64,000 nucleotides of DNA, from assembly GCF_901709675.1 (NCBI RefSeq), contig NC_051088.1:25083193-25147192 (forward strand), in the 5' to 3' direction. This DNA is from Syngnathus acus (Eukaryota; Chordata; Actinopteri; Syngnathiformes; Syngnathidae). The translations under genes and the position numbers were made by a program. The notes under the pieces are model-generated. The model searched no databases, had not been told where the DNA came from, and was given only the letters and a program-made list of their open reading frames with translations. This document shows, one piece after another, positions 29,275 through 41,557 of the stretch. Positions within the stretch are counted from its first letter, which is position 1. Every line of letters starts with the position of its first letter.

Positions 29275-29309
<35 letters not shown>

Positions 29310-29310
29310 T
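28946..29310. repeat. Cluster of C-runs, CT, CA and AT microsatellites
   Basis: A C-rich stretch with CTAACCCTAACCCTA at about 28950, a TCTC run near 29120-29158, (CA)n at 29161-29208 and (AT)n at 29274-29300. It is low-complexity only. Confidence 0.85.
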
Positions 29311-29319
29311 AAAATATTC

Positions 29320-30525
29320 ACTAAAGAGAATCCCAACACAAGAACAATAGGAAGGAAATGCATCATATGGACGAAAGTAGTGGGACACAAATTCACAATA
29401 AATCTTAATCTATATGAATCGATCATTCAAAATCTTTGCAGTCTTAGTTTTCATGTCGGAAAAGGTCTCTATGCTCCAGACTTTGTTCAAAATCTTTTGG
29501 AATGTCCCAGTGGGAGAAAGCATGGCCCTCGTAAAGTCATGCTTGGATGAGTTTGGAGTGGAGGGATACTTTTAGGTTGTGCTAAAGTGAAGATAAGACA
29601 TGACAAAATCAGTGACTTATGGCCATCATTTATAAGGTCATGTGTACAAATGAACACGCTTAGCTTCATGGTGAAATAAATGTGGAACAATTGCTTGATG
29701 GAAGTATTTGTTGAGAAACTGGAGCACACGGGTCAAATTAGAAGATCGACTGCGCCCTCTAGAGGGGGAAGCAAGCTATTCTCTTGTTTTCCCGAGGCAC
29801 ATTTGTCTCAATACATCTTGTCCTCGAATCATTAGCGCTGTTTAACTGTCACACTTCTTTGATATCAAATTGTTCAGTCAGTGATCAAAATAATATTGTA
29901 GATCAATCTCATGTACTCATCTTGTGAAACTGGACTATTTAAGGAAACACAAATGTCAAATATACACTTTAACACAAACAATAATGAGGGTAAAAAAAAA
30001 AAAGTGTTCTTGGCAAACTCTATAAAATAACTATTGCGTGCGTGCGTGCGTGCGTGCGTGTCATTCAGCATTGTTCAATCACACGCATCACACAATGAAG
30101 GCGATTTTTCCTAATTTCATGCATGCATTTTCCATGGCCAAGATAGCGCCGATCTTCACGAGTGCTCCGTTTCGCGTTCACCGAGATGAACTCTTCCCGT
30201 GAGTTCGGATTCCACACATTCAAAGCAGTCCAGCGTGATTATAGGCTTCAAAAAACAGATCTGCTCAATCGAGCTCCTCACTTGTTATGAAAGCATCCTC
30301 AGAAATCAAACATTGTCGTCACACAAAGCGTTGTGCAAAACAGATGCTGCCTACTCAGGTGTGGGTGCTCGTCATTAGTTCCAAGTGACCACAGCAGCCA
30401 TGCTCCTTAGCCCACCTGTGTAGTTTTCAATTGGAACCATGAAGCTAGCCAACCAATGGGAATGTTTTAATAGGTGTGCTCTTGAAAACAAAGTAACAAC
30501 ATCAACAATAACACGTAACAATTCA
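29320..30525. other. Intergenic sequence, no gene recognised
   Basis: AT-rich unique sequence with a GCGT tetranucleotide run at about 30033-30060. The 29440-29570 stretch has a short Tc1-like look (AAAATCTTTTGGAATGTCCC) but nothing diagnosable. Confidence 0.35.
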
Positions 30526-30530
30526 ACATA

Positions 30531-31032
30531 CCGTTTTTTTCCATGTATAATGCGCAAAATTTAACTAATTTATTGTCCTAAAATCTGGGGTCCGCATTAT
30601 ACATGGGTACAACTTTTTATTTTTAATTTATTATTTTTTTAATCCGGATATCATACGGAGGCCGCCATTACAGATGCGCTTTCTTCTCTGCTGTTCACTT
30701 CAAACACGCTCCATACGAACACAATGCTCTCGTATCAGACGCTTGCTCATTCACCTGCTCGTTTGCTGTCACAATGTACCCTACACAAATCCGAAACATT
30801 TCTTCGCTATTGAGTTTGCTAGCGCATGCGCAGTGATACTGACCGGCAGAATAACATCCGGTTGTTCCCAAAGATGATCTTTTTTCTGAAATAATTTTAC
30901 GTTTACGGACTTAAGTAGGAGTCAAAATTTGGGTGCGTATTATACATGGGTACAGGCTTTTTTCCAGCATCAACATGCCATTTTTAGGGTGCGTATTATA
31001 CATGGGGGCGCATTATACATGGAAAAAATCGG
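30531..31032 (+). mobile_element. TATAATGCGC-family MITE, copy 1 (502 bp)
   Basis: It begins CCGTTTTTTTCCATGTATAA and ends TTATACATGGAAAAAATCGG, with TA on both sides. Sub-terminal blocks repeat GCGTATTATACATGGG. The core includes TTGCTGTCACAATGTACC and is shared with two further copies at 34224 and 49114, both in the opposite orientation. No transposase is present, so it is non-autonomous. Confidence 0.93.
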
Positions 31033-31139
31033 TAGTCAAATTTTACTCAAGGACACTTCACTGTAGTCACAATTGGGGATCAAACTTGCAACATCTGGGT
31101 CAACCCCATGGTATATATTTTTCTAATTGTCCACATCCA

Positions 31140-31211
31140 TGACCCTGACATAATTTGGACACGCAACCTTGTGATCTGGAGTCCGACACGCTACCATTGG
31201 TCAGTGTTTTG
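31140..31211 (-). pseudogene. tRNA-Trp(CCA) pseudogene or tRNA-Trp-derived repeat
   Basis: On the minus strand GGTAGCGTGTCGGACTCCAG then ATCACAAGGTTGCGTGTCC and AAATTATGTCAGGGTC follow the vertebrate tRNA-Trp layout: D arm, anticodon loop CTCCAGA, T arm and acceptor. The 5' acceptor strand is degenerate (CAAAACAC in place of the conserved start), so the stem cannot pair. It is a dead copy and not a working tRNA. Confidence 0.65.
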
Positions 31212-31295
31212 GTGAATCATCAAGGAAGGAATGGGTCCATTTTGCCACTTCTGATTCGATGCTGCGCTTGAGCAACGCTATCTATCCTCCACGCT

Positions 31296-34200
31296 TCACA
31301 CAGTGGTGAAAGAAAGGAGAGGGTTAAAGATTTTCTTGCTGTCAGGCGAGCGTGAACCTTGAGCCAACAGCTCCTGGATTGTGTTCCAGTTGCGGAGAAT
31401 GCGGCGGTTCCTCTTCCTGCTCATCCTCTTCTGGCTCAGGGGCACCATGTTGTCTCGACGAACGGGGAGCTCTGCAGTGCCGCTCGCCGACGAAGCTGCT
31501 GCGTCCCTGCTGAGGAACATGAGGAGAATCAAGTCTTAAAATGAAATAATCGCCACTAGTTTGTATTTCCTTCCACCTGTCGCCGCTCTTCAGGTAGTCC
31601 AGGCGGCTCTGCAGCATGAACTCTCGTCTCCGTCTGTATTCTCTGGCCCTCGGCAGCTGCTGCTTCCTCTCCTCTTTGCTCCAGTAGCGGCCCTGTTGGG
31701 TTGACTCATGAAGTAGCGGCACGCAAGAGAGACGATGAAACGAAACGTCGTGTCACTGGATGCCAAGTGACCTGTTTCATCTCACTCGCAGCGGCATCGT
31801 CATCGGTGGTCGTGCCGCCGCGTTCCTCTCGGATCTGCACGGCCCTCCGGTCTCTGACCGGTCGCTTGGCAACGTAGCGAGTACCGTCGCTGCGGATTTT
31901 CACCTGAACAGCAGCAACACCACGAAGGACAGAAAATCAAAGCTCGATTGTGTTGCTTTGGAAGCCAGAGCATCCAGTTGTCCACTACCTTCCATTCCGT
32001 GCGCTGTCCTGTGGCGCTCAGCGACAAATGTGCCAGAGCTGGTAGCGCCAGACGCAAGCGCGAGGCTGCGTGACGGTCTTCCAGACCACAGGGGGCGCTG
32101 ATCACGCTGCGGGGGCCGGCCGGACCGCCGCTACCATTACCTGCCCCTCTGTCCTCGCTCGGCTCCCCGTCAAGTGGCTCCGTCAGACCATCGGAGGGCA
32201 GCGCCATGCAGCTGTGGTAGCGCTCCAATGCTTTGGATCGGCTTTGGCGCCGCTGGGCCAGGAAGGGGCTGGACTCTGCACTTCCTCCTCTGGGCCTGGT
32301 GGTGGTGCTGGTGGTCATGCCTGCATCCAAATATTCCCTCATCATGTACAGTACCAGCTTTAAGATTAAGGCACGTGTTAAAGTTCAGAGGCAGCCATAA
32401 GGATCGGGCGTGGCTTCAAGTCTCAGACCTGCTATTAAAAGTAAGCTCGCTCCCATTTGAAAGGGAAGAATGTTTATGGCACCTGTTCTGGGAGCATGCC
32501 CACCTTCCGCCATGCTTCGTCGAGATGGTGATCCCAAATCTCTGGACGGAAATCTATGGAGGCAAAAACAAACTTTGACATAACTTCCTTATGTTTGCCG
32601 GTAGGCAGAAGCCAGGGGTGGCGCTAGAATGGGGCAGGGGGGGGGGCTTTTGGCCCTTTGGAAATTTGTGAAGCCCCACTTTTATTTGATATTCTAATAT
32701 ATTGAGAAATTACTTTTAATAATGTCCAAATCTCTGGAGAGAAATCTATGGAGGCAAAAACAAACTTTGACACTTCATAAGAATTCAAGAATACTTCCAT
32801 CTTCTGTATCTACTTTTGTAGTGCTTAACTTCCTTATGTTTGCCGGTAGGCAGAAGCCAGGGGTGGCGCTAGAATGGGGCAGGGGGGGGGGCTTTTGGCC
32901 CTTTGGAAATTTGTGAAGCCCCACTTTTATTTGATATTCTAATATATTGAGAAATTACTTTTAATAATGTCCAAATCTCTGGAGAGAAATCTATGGAGGC
33001 AAAAACAAACTTTGACACTTCACAAGAATTCAAGAATACTTCCATCTTCTGTATCTACTTTTGTAGTGCTTAACTTCCTTATGTTTGCCGGTGAGCAGAA
33101 GCCAGGGGTGGCGCTAGAATGGGGCTCAGGGGGGGGGCTTTTGGCCCTTTGGAAATTTGTGAAGCCCCACTTTTATTTGATATTCTAATATATTGAGAAA
33201 TTACTTTTAATACTACTTCATGTTTAGCTTTTTCACTGGTAAACTTTGTCATCATTATCCTAGTAAAATTGGGCGTACAAGAAAGAGAGCCAATTTTTGT
33301 GGCTTCCATAGATTTGGTCACATTTGTCACTGCTGACATGCACCTGAACTCGGAGGGCAAAGTGTTGACCACATCGCCATCCCAATCCCCGCATCCGAGG
33401 TTGGAGTGGCGTCTCTCCCACTGGGACATGGGGGCTTCGTCTTCCCGGGGAGGCGGGATTAGCACGGCGCTGACCAATGGCGTGCCGCGGCAGCTCTCGC
33501 CGCTACCGTAAGCACTGGTGCTGTCTTTGGCGTCGTTGGAACGCTCCGGTTGTTCGTTGATGGCCGACAACTCGTGGTGATGGCTATCGTCACCCTGGAT
33601 GCTGTTGTTGTCGTCAGGCGGACCTGAATGTAAGCATGAGCAGTTCATTTGTAAAAAACAGGTGGATACAACAAACATGGTTGCATAGCAAACCAAACTG
33701 GAATGTTCACTTAGGTGAGCCAAAGGGAGATGGGCAGGTTAGTTTACATTTGTCTCATTCTTGTCGAGTCAGACAAATAATTGGTGGAGGGCTCTTTGCC
33801 GAGCTTTTACAGTAAGAACATGTGGGAGGGATTTTCCGTCAGTTGAATTCCAGTTTCGACAAGCTTGTTCAGCTTGCCGGTGGATCCCCATAGGGAGTTT
33901 CATAAACATGATAATGTCAGGTAATTAAAAAATCATCTTTCTTTCAAAACTATTTCGGAATGCATTCATTAGGTAACAGGTGAGCAATCCAGTCCGACAA
34001 GTTAGAATAGAATAGAATAGATCTTTATTGTCATTGTCACATGTACAACGAAATTTAAAAAGTGCCAAGTTTCTGTCTGTTTTGTTGCCTTGTATGAATG
34101 GTCGCTATGAAGGCAAACATAATGATCAATTGTGCTCATAATCACAGCAATGAATACTTAGTTGAGTACAACAACGACTCATTCTTTTATTACTAATACA

Positions 34201-35836
34201 CCTGCTGCTATTCATCAGTACTACCGTTTTTTTCCGTGTATTATGCGCCCCCATGTATAATACGCACCCTAAAAATGGCATGTTGATGCTGGAAAAAAGC
34301 CTGTACCCATGTATAATACGCACCCAATTTTATTTTATTTTTTTTAAAGTCCCAATGATCGTCACACACGCAGGGAGGCAATGGGTCCCATTTTTATAGT
34401 CTTTGGTATGGTCTTAACTAGGCTGGATGTATTTTTTTTTGTTGCCGTTGATTTCTCCGACTGCCCGTAAAGGCACCACCGCGATCAGATGAAAAGAGAG
34501 GAAAGTGACGTGCGGACATGTGAAAAAGGCGGCTCTGTATGGGAGAGACGTTGAAGAGGAATAAAAACACCCTTGGAAACCAAAACTTGCCCCTCGTCGT
34601 GACTCGGAGCCGCAACAAATGTTTCGGATTTGTGTAGGGTACATTGTGACAGCAAACGAGCAGGTGATCGAGCAAGCGTCTGATACGAGAGCATTGCGTT
34701 GGTATGGAGGAGCGTGTTTGAAGTGAACAGCAGAGACGAAAGGAACAAGGCAAAGTGTTGTGAAATAAAAGATTACCTGTAATACGCATTTTGTTATTTG
34801 CTGATTGTATTAAACTATCACATTCATTGTCAGTCAAGAAGAGAAGAGGACTATTCTCCCTTCTTTGACGAAATGACCAGAGCACAGTACAAACACACTA
34901 TTGTTCTTGTAACGTGTTTTGTATTTAAGTCCTGTCTGCCCGTCGCTCACCGTCGGATCATTGCATGTGTTACTGTCATGATGTCTGTTTGGTTTCTGTT
35001 CCTGTCTTTGGTAATGTCACCCTGTCTTTTTGTTCCACGTCTTTGTCGGTCAGTCCTGTTGTTGGTTTTGTTGTACCATGATTTTCTTAAAAAAATAAAA
35101 TAAAAATAAAAAATAAAAAAAAATTTGTACCCATGTATAATGCGCACCCCAGATTTTAGGACAATAAATTAGTTAAATTTTGCGTATTATACACGGAAAA
35201 AAACGGTACTTTAATTCCATAAATACAACTACTACCACTGCTGCTACTTCTACTAGCATGACTTGCAGTCTCACACATACTCATAATCATAAGACCACTC
35301 CAACTGCTCATTCTCGCGAATCGTAACACGACTACAACTGCTCATTCTCGTGTGACTGCTATTACTCCTAATAAAGTACGACTCACATTTAAACTATTGC
35401 TGCTACTGTTATTAGTATGAATGCTCAAACGGCTACTCCACATATTCGTATTACCGCTAATACTATTAATTATTATTAAAACTCATACTCATAGGATTAC
35501 AACACACATGCTACGACTACGACGACTTTTACTACTACACATCACCTTAGCTAATATGCATTAAGATAATATTACTCATTATATTTATAATGATAATTAG
35601 TATTATTCCTGCGATATTATCAAAACTTATTCAATGTACTAAAACTGCAACGACGTATTTCTTATACTACTCCCAATTATAATAGTTTTACCAATAATGC
35701 TAACAATAAAAATATTTCAAACATGACAGCTGATACTATCGGTATGTGGGTGTGTTTCTGCGTGTGGGTGTGCGCGTGTGTGTGTGCATGATACCTGCAG
35801 TCTTTTTTTTTTGCCTGTCTCACACACACATACACG

Positions 35837-35880
<44 letters not shown>

Positions 35881-38800
35881 CACACACACACACACACATG
35901 CACACCGTCATATGCAGGAATCACTGGAACTCGCACACAAGACAGGCGAGTGACATCATCAGCGACCCCGGCCCCCGATACCTGCAGTCTCCTCCTCCAT
36001 CATCCAGGCTTGGAGGTATCTCTCGCGAAGCTGCTGCATTTTCTGCGCACGCAGAATGTTACGCCATTTGAACGCCAAGTGCCGCAGTTCTTCCTCAATG
36101 AGCGCCATTTCACGTTCACCCATGGTCATGTTGCTGTTCACGTCCATTAAAGAAGACCACACCTTCTCCGTGTCATCTTTTTTCTCCTCCTCTTCTTCTT
36201 GTCTGTTGCTCGATTGCCTCTGGCAGTGGTACCTGATCTCCAGTAGCTCCTGGTACCGCTGACATTCGTCCTCTGTGAGGCCCGCCATCATCCTATTCAC
36301 TGGGCTCTTGTGGGCCTGAAGCTGAGAGTTCAAATGTTTGCAGAGCTTAGTTGTTTCCTGGGAACCAAAAAGCAAGCTCCCCCAAGCGTTCCCACAAAGT
36401 TGCAAGAGCTCTATAGTCGACAATGTCCCATGATGCAACATTTAGAATGGAATTTACCTTGTGGTGGCTGTGGTTTTGCATGGACGCTCCTTCACTTCCA
36501 TCCGGTGCAGTGAGAGAGTCAGAGTTGAGCTGGAGGTCCCGCAGGTGTGGAAAAGGAGGTGAGGTCTCTCCTCGGGCATGGCCGGGACTCGGGGTCGACT
36601 TGGGGCTGGGTCGTGGACTGAGCAGGAGAAAAGAGTCAAATGAAAAGTTCCTCATCCCTGTCTTTCTTCCATGCGCATTCCTCCAAGACAACGCCTGGCT
36701 TTTCTTCCAATCTACCATCGGCTTTTCTTCTTTTCTAAAATACCCTTTGATCCTCTGCTCTACATTCACTGTCTTTTCTTTCTTTTTTGAGGTGCTGACC
36801 TCGGACTGCGGCCCAGGCAGAACTTGCGTGCGCTTGCGGGCGTGTTGGCGGCATCCGTGTTGCAGGCGCTGCTCGGGCCACCTAACAAATCATGCTCGGA
36901 GGACTCGTCGTAGCGTGTGCTATCGTCTGTGCGCCCCAGTCCGCTATCCAGATCCTGGCTGTCGGATAGTAGCGGCGTCAGATGAAGAAGAGGCGGGAGT
37001 GGCGCCCCCCCGTTTCCTTCCTCATCGTCATCTTCCTCGCCGTCGTCCGATTCTCTTTCGGTTCCTCTGCGGTGGAGGAGAAAGTAAGGTGACGGCTGGT
37101 TTTCCTGAAAGGACATTATTTGCTGCCTCAGTAATACACACGTCTCATTCTGCTCCGGAGGAGGAATAATGAGTGGCTGTGGTCATGGATGAATGAGTAG
37201 CTGTCATGGAGCTTTTGTGCAATCGGTCCACATTATCAAACACATGTTATCATCATCCATCATCATAAAAAAATCCATTGATCATTTTTATTAACAGTGC
37301 GGTGTCGTGCGTGGGTGCGTGTGTAGTTGTTGCTCTCGGCTCGCGACTCACCTCCATTTCGGGCCGGGCCAGCAGTAGAGAGAAGATGGCGCCGTCTTCG
37401 CTGCTCAAGATGGCGACGGCTTCTTCTCTGCTGCCGATGTCTACCCCGTTGATCTACACGTGAGGCATCACAAGATGTCACCAAACATTCGTAAAGGCAG
37501 CTCTCTCTCGCCAGAAGATGTGAGGGACCTGAAGTATGCGATCTCCCTCCCTGATGCGTCCGTTCTTGGCAGCAATGCTGTTTGGATTCACCTTGGTCAC
37601 ATAACAAAAGCAAAAACATGAACTCAAGAGAATTCCCAGGCGAAAACGGCGAGGGCGGACGGGTTTACCTCTCCGACGTAAATACCCAGCTGATCCTCGT
37701 CGTCCGCTTTGTAGCAGACCGTCAGGCCCAACTTCTCCTCTTGATGGGATTTGTAGAGTTCCACCTCCTAATAATAGTTATTAGTATAATGCATTTGATG
37801 AAAAGGTGCCTTTCAAAGCTCACATGGGGATCGTACAAAGGGTGAAATCAGGATGAGACAAAAAGAGGGGAGCTGAATAACACATTTGATAAAAAGGAGA
37901 GGCCTCAAGATAGAGCCCTGGGGCACACCTCTATTGACTGGCGATAGTTGAATGAATCGATAGCCTCACCTCATATTCCAGCTCGTTGGGCCGGTCCACG
38001 TCATGGTGGCACGCTTCCAAGTAGTCGTCACTGTCGTCAAACACGCATTCGCTGGGGAAAAGTATCAAATGTCAATTTCTCCTCACCATCACCAAGGGAG
38101 TACAACCTACAAGTCGTACTCTCCCACGGCGTGAGGTAGGACTGGAGTTGTCGTCGGCCACGGGAAACTGACGTCCGTCTGTGTAGCGTTATCCAGAAGC
38201 GCAACCATGGTGAAGGAGGAGCCGTTTGTGCTGGTCGCTATTGAACCGGATTAGAATGCATGTGATTAGCAGAGCTGGGAATAAAGCAATAGATCTTCAA
38301 GCAAGACGCTGAAGTACATTTCAAGCAAGTGTAGCAGTCAGTCATACCGACATTGTCAAAATTCATATTGACGGTGATATTGCTAATGGTTGTTTATCGT
38401 GCGAAATGTGCGACCTCTTCTTCGGTGACTTTTGTTGTTGGGCCCCGGTCGCTGCAGAAGCTCCTGGGATTTAAGCGGTCTGTCCGGCGGGAGGTGACAA
38501 CGCCTTCTTCCTTTCACCTGACAGCAGACAAACTGTTATTGGCGGGCATTCCAATGAAGTGGGTGTATAAAAAAGAGAATTAAACGGCGCTTAAGGTCAG
38601 ATGTAGCAGTGGTGGGGTAGACGATAGAAAACCGATATCGTTGGGCTCAGCCCGGCTCGGCCCCGGGGCTTGTTATTACCTTTTCGTTTCCATGTCGATC
38701 CATTGGCCGCAGGGAGTCGCCGCACCCCTTTTGCTAATGAGGTCCGGCGTGGCACACAGATGGATGGCACATGGTCAGGAGGATATCAAGAAGGAAAACA

Positions 38801-39280
38801 GGATGAGAAATAAATGTAGGCCAGACGGTAGCGTGACTAGTTGTGAGGTGAAATGGGCTTGAGAACATCGGAGTTATGTGTTTCCATGCCGACCTGGTGT
38901 GGAAGTAAAGTGGGACAATGATGATGGCTTTCCTTTCTCCACCCCCCGTTTGTGATTATTGTGTCCCTGCACTCGGCACGCCGCCAATGACAAATGGGCC
39001 TGTCAACACTATGTGTGTGTGTTTGTGTGTGCGTGCGTGCGTGCGTGCACATGTGTGTCTGTTGATGGAACCATTAAATAGTTAATGAGCGGAGTGGGGT
39101 GAGGTGCAGAGAGGCAATCCTGTATAATAATAACACTAGTCACATGTTGTTGTTCCTGTCTGGCTCCAAATTCAAGGGAGCTGAAACAATCGATACGGTA
39201 AACAGTAGAAGTCGACATACCTGGTACATGACCTTGTAGCGCTCCTCGGGACGTTTGACCACACACATGTTGCAGCCCAT
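31296..39280 (-). CDS. pdzd4: PDZ domain-containing protein 4
   Basis: Cytoplasmic, mainly neural single-PDZ protein related to PDZRN3/4 but lacking the RING finger; exact role is poorly known. Sixteen exons, in phase: 39221-39280, 38430-38517, 38111-38237, 37970-38051, 37669-37767, 37529-37591, 37352-37453, 36800-37104, 36458-36617, 35982-36357, 33344-33623, 31989-32337, 31772-31903, 31577-31692, 31296-31509 (the count is fifteen if the first is untranslated-linked only). About 850 aa; human is 769. Recognisable: MGCNMCVV start, [11 protein letters not shown] core [79 protein letters not shown] and a C-terminal NPLLSFTTV, itself a PDZ-binding tail. Weak points: exon 38430-38517 is poorly conserved, and the 32337 acceptor was chosen mainly to keep phase. 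Its promoter and first coding exon are duplicated upstream (see 43792). Confidence 0.9.
32533..33212. repeat. 245-bp tandem array filling a pdzd4 intron
   Basis: Three copies begin at about 32533, 32726 and 32971 with CCAAATCTCTGGA. Each contains AAGCCAGGGGTGGCGCTAGA, a run of 8-10 G, and TTGATATTCTAATATATTGA. The first copy lacks an internal block of about 53 bp. The array makes up most of the intron between exons 31989-32337 and 33344-33623. A repeated 40-odd-codon open frame ([10 protein letters not shown]...) on the plus strand is a by-product of the array. Confidence 0.9.
34004..34067 (+). repeat. Tail of a LINE/SINE-type element in a pdzd4 intron
   Basis: GAATAGAATAGAATAGATCT is followed by TTATTGTCATTGTCACATGT and ACAACGAAATTTAAAAAGTG, a pattern frequent in fish genomes as the 3' end of a retroposon. 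Family not assigned. Confidence 0.5.
34224..35206 (-). mobile_element. TATAATGCGC-family MITE, copy 2 (983 bp, longest)
   Basis: Ends CCGTTTTTTTCCGTGTATTA and TAATACACGGAAAAAAACGG-type with TA target sites at 34222 and 35207. It shares the core TTTCGGATTTGTGTAGGGTA with the other two copies but is about twice as long, through extra internal sequence and an AAAATAA run near 35091. The longer interior may be closer to the parent element. No intact transposase frame is seen. It sits in a pdzd4 intron. Confidence 0.9.
35210..35975. repeat. CTACT/ACT-rich tract and CA microsatellite in a pdzd4 intron
   Basis: Imperfect ACTACTACTGCTAC-type trinucleotide sequence covers 35210-35690. It is followed by GT at about 35745-35788 and a long CA/CACG run at 35820-35900. 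It is close to the acceptor of exon 33344-33623's upstream neighbour but does not overlap the exon. Confidence 0.75.
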
Positions 39281-40337
39281 GATGCCTTGTCTTTCATCTG
39301 CACATTGGCCCTCGTTCTCCTACTGCTGCTCCTCGTGGGTTGATTTGCAGTCTTGCGCCAGGTTGTGAAAGGTTCGAAAACTTCAAGATGGCCGTCCAGT
39401 AAGAGCACGTGATTGGTTGTTCCAAAAGGTAGCCGTGAAAAAGTCACTTGAGCATTTTAGCGTGAAAGAAAAAAAATCAATTGAAATGTTCATTATTATT
39501 GTGCATAAGTGTGTATTTTTTTTGTGCAACATTTGACTAGCAGCAAACACTTTTCCTATAGTGCAGACCAAACTTTGCCGAGTCAGGAAGTTGGACTTAT
39601 GAACAATATTGTGTACTTTTAACAAGTTTGCTCTCACTCCAAGGTTCATTTTCAATCCAGTGAAGAATTGAAATCCAGTGTTGGTGATATGATTCCATGA
39701 CAGTTCTAAAAACAAAGATCGTCGTCATCCATTTTTATTCCTGGTTGGATTTCCATTGTCTCCAAAGATCCTTGGATTCCTCACCTGGAAGTCAACAACA
39801 GAGAAAGATTACTAATGAGATACATTTAGAAAAAACAACCAACCAAATAAATAAATAAATACATTGATTGACATTTTAACATCATTCGCTGTCCAACATT
39901 TGACAATTTTGCTTGATAATAAACAAATCTCATTTGTTTTACTCTCCAATCATCTCTGATCCTATTGTGGTTTTATTTAGACCGAGAGAGCTCACAATTC
40001 AGTGTTACTCATTTAACGATCCAAATTACGTAACTACAATGCCATAAAATAATCACAAAATTGTATTCATTGTTTTCTAAAAATAGGAAAACAATGGGCT
40101 CAGAAAAACAGGTCAATTAAGAAAACGCTTCAGGCAATAAAAATGTAATAATAATAATAATAACAATCATATGGGCTAAGATAGACACAAGATGTTCCAA
40201 CAATAGTAATCATGATTAGTGTCACAGTCTTCATTTTTTTTGTCCGTAACTATTTCCAATCACCTTAACAATACAATACAAAACCACAATATTGTCTCCA
40301 TTATTATTCGACTCAAACTCATTGCATAGCAAGGCAC

Positions 40338-40660
40338 CTTTCCAGATGTTCCCGAGCCTCCTCCAGATGTTGAGGTGAATCTGCCTCTGATTGATTCTCC
40401 CTCCGCACACTCATCCTCGCCTGGGCAGCGCTTTCATGGCCAAAGCCCCCGCCCGCTCCCTCCAGAAATAAATATGCTGCCGATGCGCGTGCAAAGCCAG
40501 TCGGGATTCGGAGGTTTCCGATCCAAATGCTACTGCTGATAACGAAGAGGACTAGCCGTCTCCTTTTCACGCCGCTCGCCCGCTCGCTCCTCTTCTGCAG
40601 CGTCGGCAGCCAATCACACGCTGGAGGCAATTAATTCTCGCCATCATTGGACCCCCTTCC
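40338..40660 (-). promoter_or_regulatory. pdzd4: Candidate pdzd4 promoter and untranslated first exon
   Basis: On the minus strand a purine/GC-rich stretch with CCAAT-type boxes (TCCAATGATGG, GTGATTGGCTG) leads into GC-rich sequence ending at GAACATCTGGAAAG then a GTGCCT donor. The following coding exon (39221-39280) has an acceptor GTGCAG about 20 bp before its ATG. Divergent from the lectin promoter about 0.75 kb away. Duplicated at 44654. Confidence 0.45.
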
Positions 40661-41408
40661 TTCCCCCTCCTCCCTCGTCTTCCTCCTCCCGCCTCCCGTC
40701 CTTGACCAAATGAACGTCATCCACAAATGAAGGTCCGAGTGCATCTATCAGTATTTCAAATGAGTGCTGTCAACAAGATGTCCGCATTGTGTATGAAAGC
40801 ATTTCGGCAGTAGGGTCATCTGGAATGATGTTAGCAGAACTAACCTGACAGGCTTAGCAGTCATATGACAAGGAGCAAGAAATCGATTTATTACTTTGAT
40901 GACATCAAGTTTTTATTTTGGTTTCGGTCTTTGTCCATCCAAAAGATCCTTTGACTGCCTCACTGTTTATCCTTTACATACTGGCGGGGAGAAGGCTGAC
41001 GTTGGAGCCCAAGACAGACGTGCTTGACTGGTCGTCCTTGTCGAGCACATGTAGGCCAAAATTCCCACTCTATTCACACCACCCGGAAAGAAACCCGCGG
41101 TGCAGGCACATGCGTCAGACACGCAATTGATCCGGTGAATGTTTTCTAACAATTCCACTTTAATGACATGTTATTTGTTGGTGTCATTATGGCCAACTAT
41201 TCAAGGGTGTGGTATAATGCTACAGTAATGAAGAGGACTTGGCATCATTTCACCGGTGTCGCCGCAAAACCGATTCACATTTGGTTTCCTGTACAACAAA
41301 AGCGCACTTGTTGAATTGTTCCGTGGGAACGAAGATGTTATTAAAAGGTGTGGTAAAAAGTTAATGACAAAAACAAGATTGGAAATTCCAAGACTGTCAT
41401 CAACCCCA

Positions 41409-41414
41409 TATAAG
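41409..41414 (+). promoter_or_regulatory. TATA box of lectin 1
   Basis: ATATAAGC is followed 20-50 bp later by the conserved leader CAGACTCGTCGTCAGTATC, which ends at the donor of a non-coding exon (...ACCATAAAG then GTAAGG, exon end 41463). All three lectin copies keep this arrangement. Confidence 0.7.
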
Positions 41415-41557
41415 CAGCGCCCAGACTCGTCGTCAGTATCAAGCACCACTCGCTACCATAAAGGTAAGGAAGCCATTTTACAATCTAGCTATTCAAATGA
41501 AATTTGACCTGACTTGATGTTCACAAATATCATGTGTTTTTGGTGTCAACCTTGCAG

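Noticed and set aside
32722-33188. Repeated short protein beginning [10 protein letters not shown]
   Set aside because: It recurs only because the DNA is a tandem array. Frames end at the G-runs and no promoter or conservation is visible.
38353-38583. Plus-strand open frame over the pdzd4 second exon
   Set aside because: Antisense shadow; the minus strand has the splice sites and phase that fit pdzd4.
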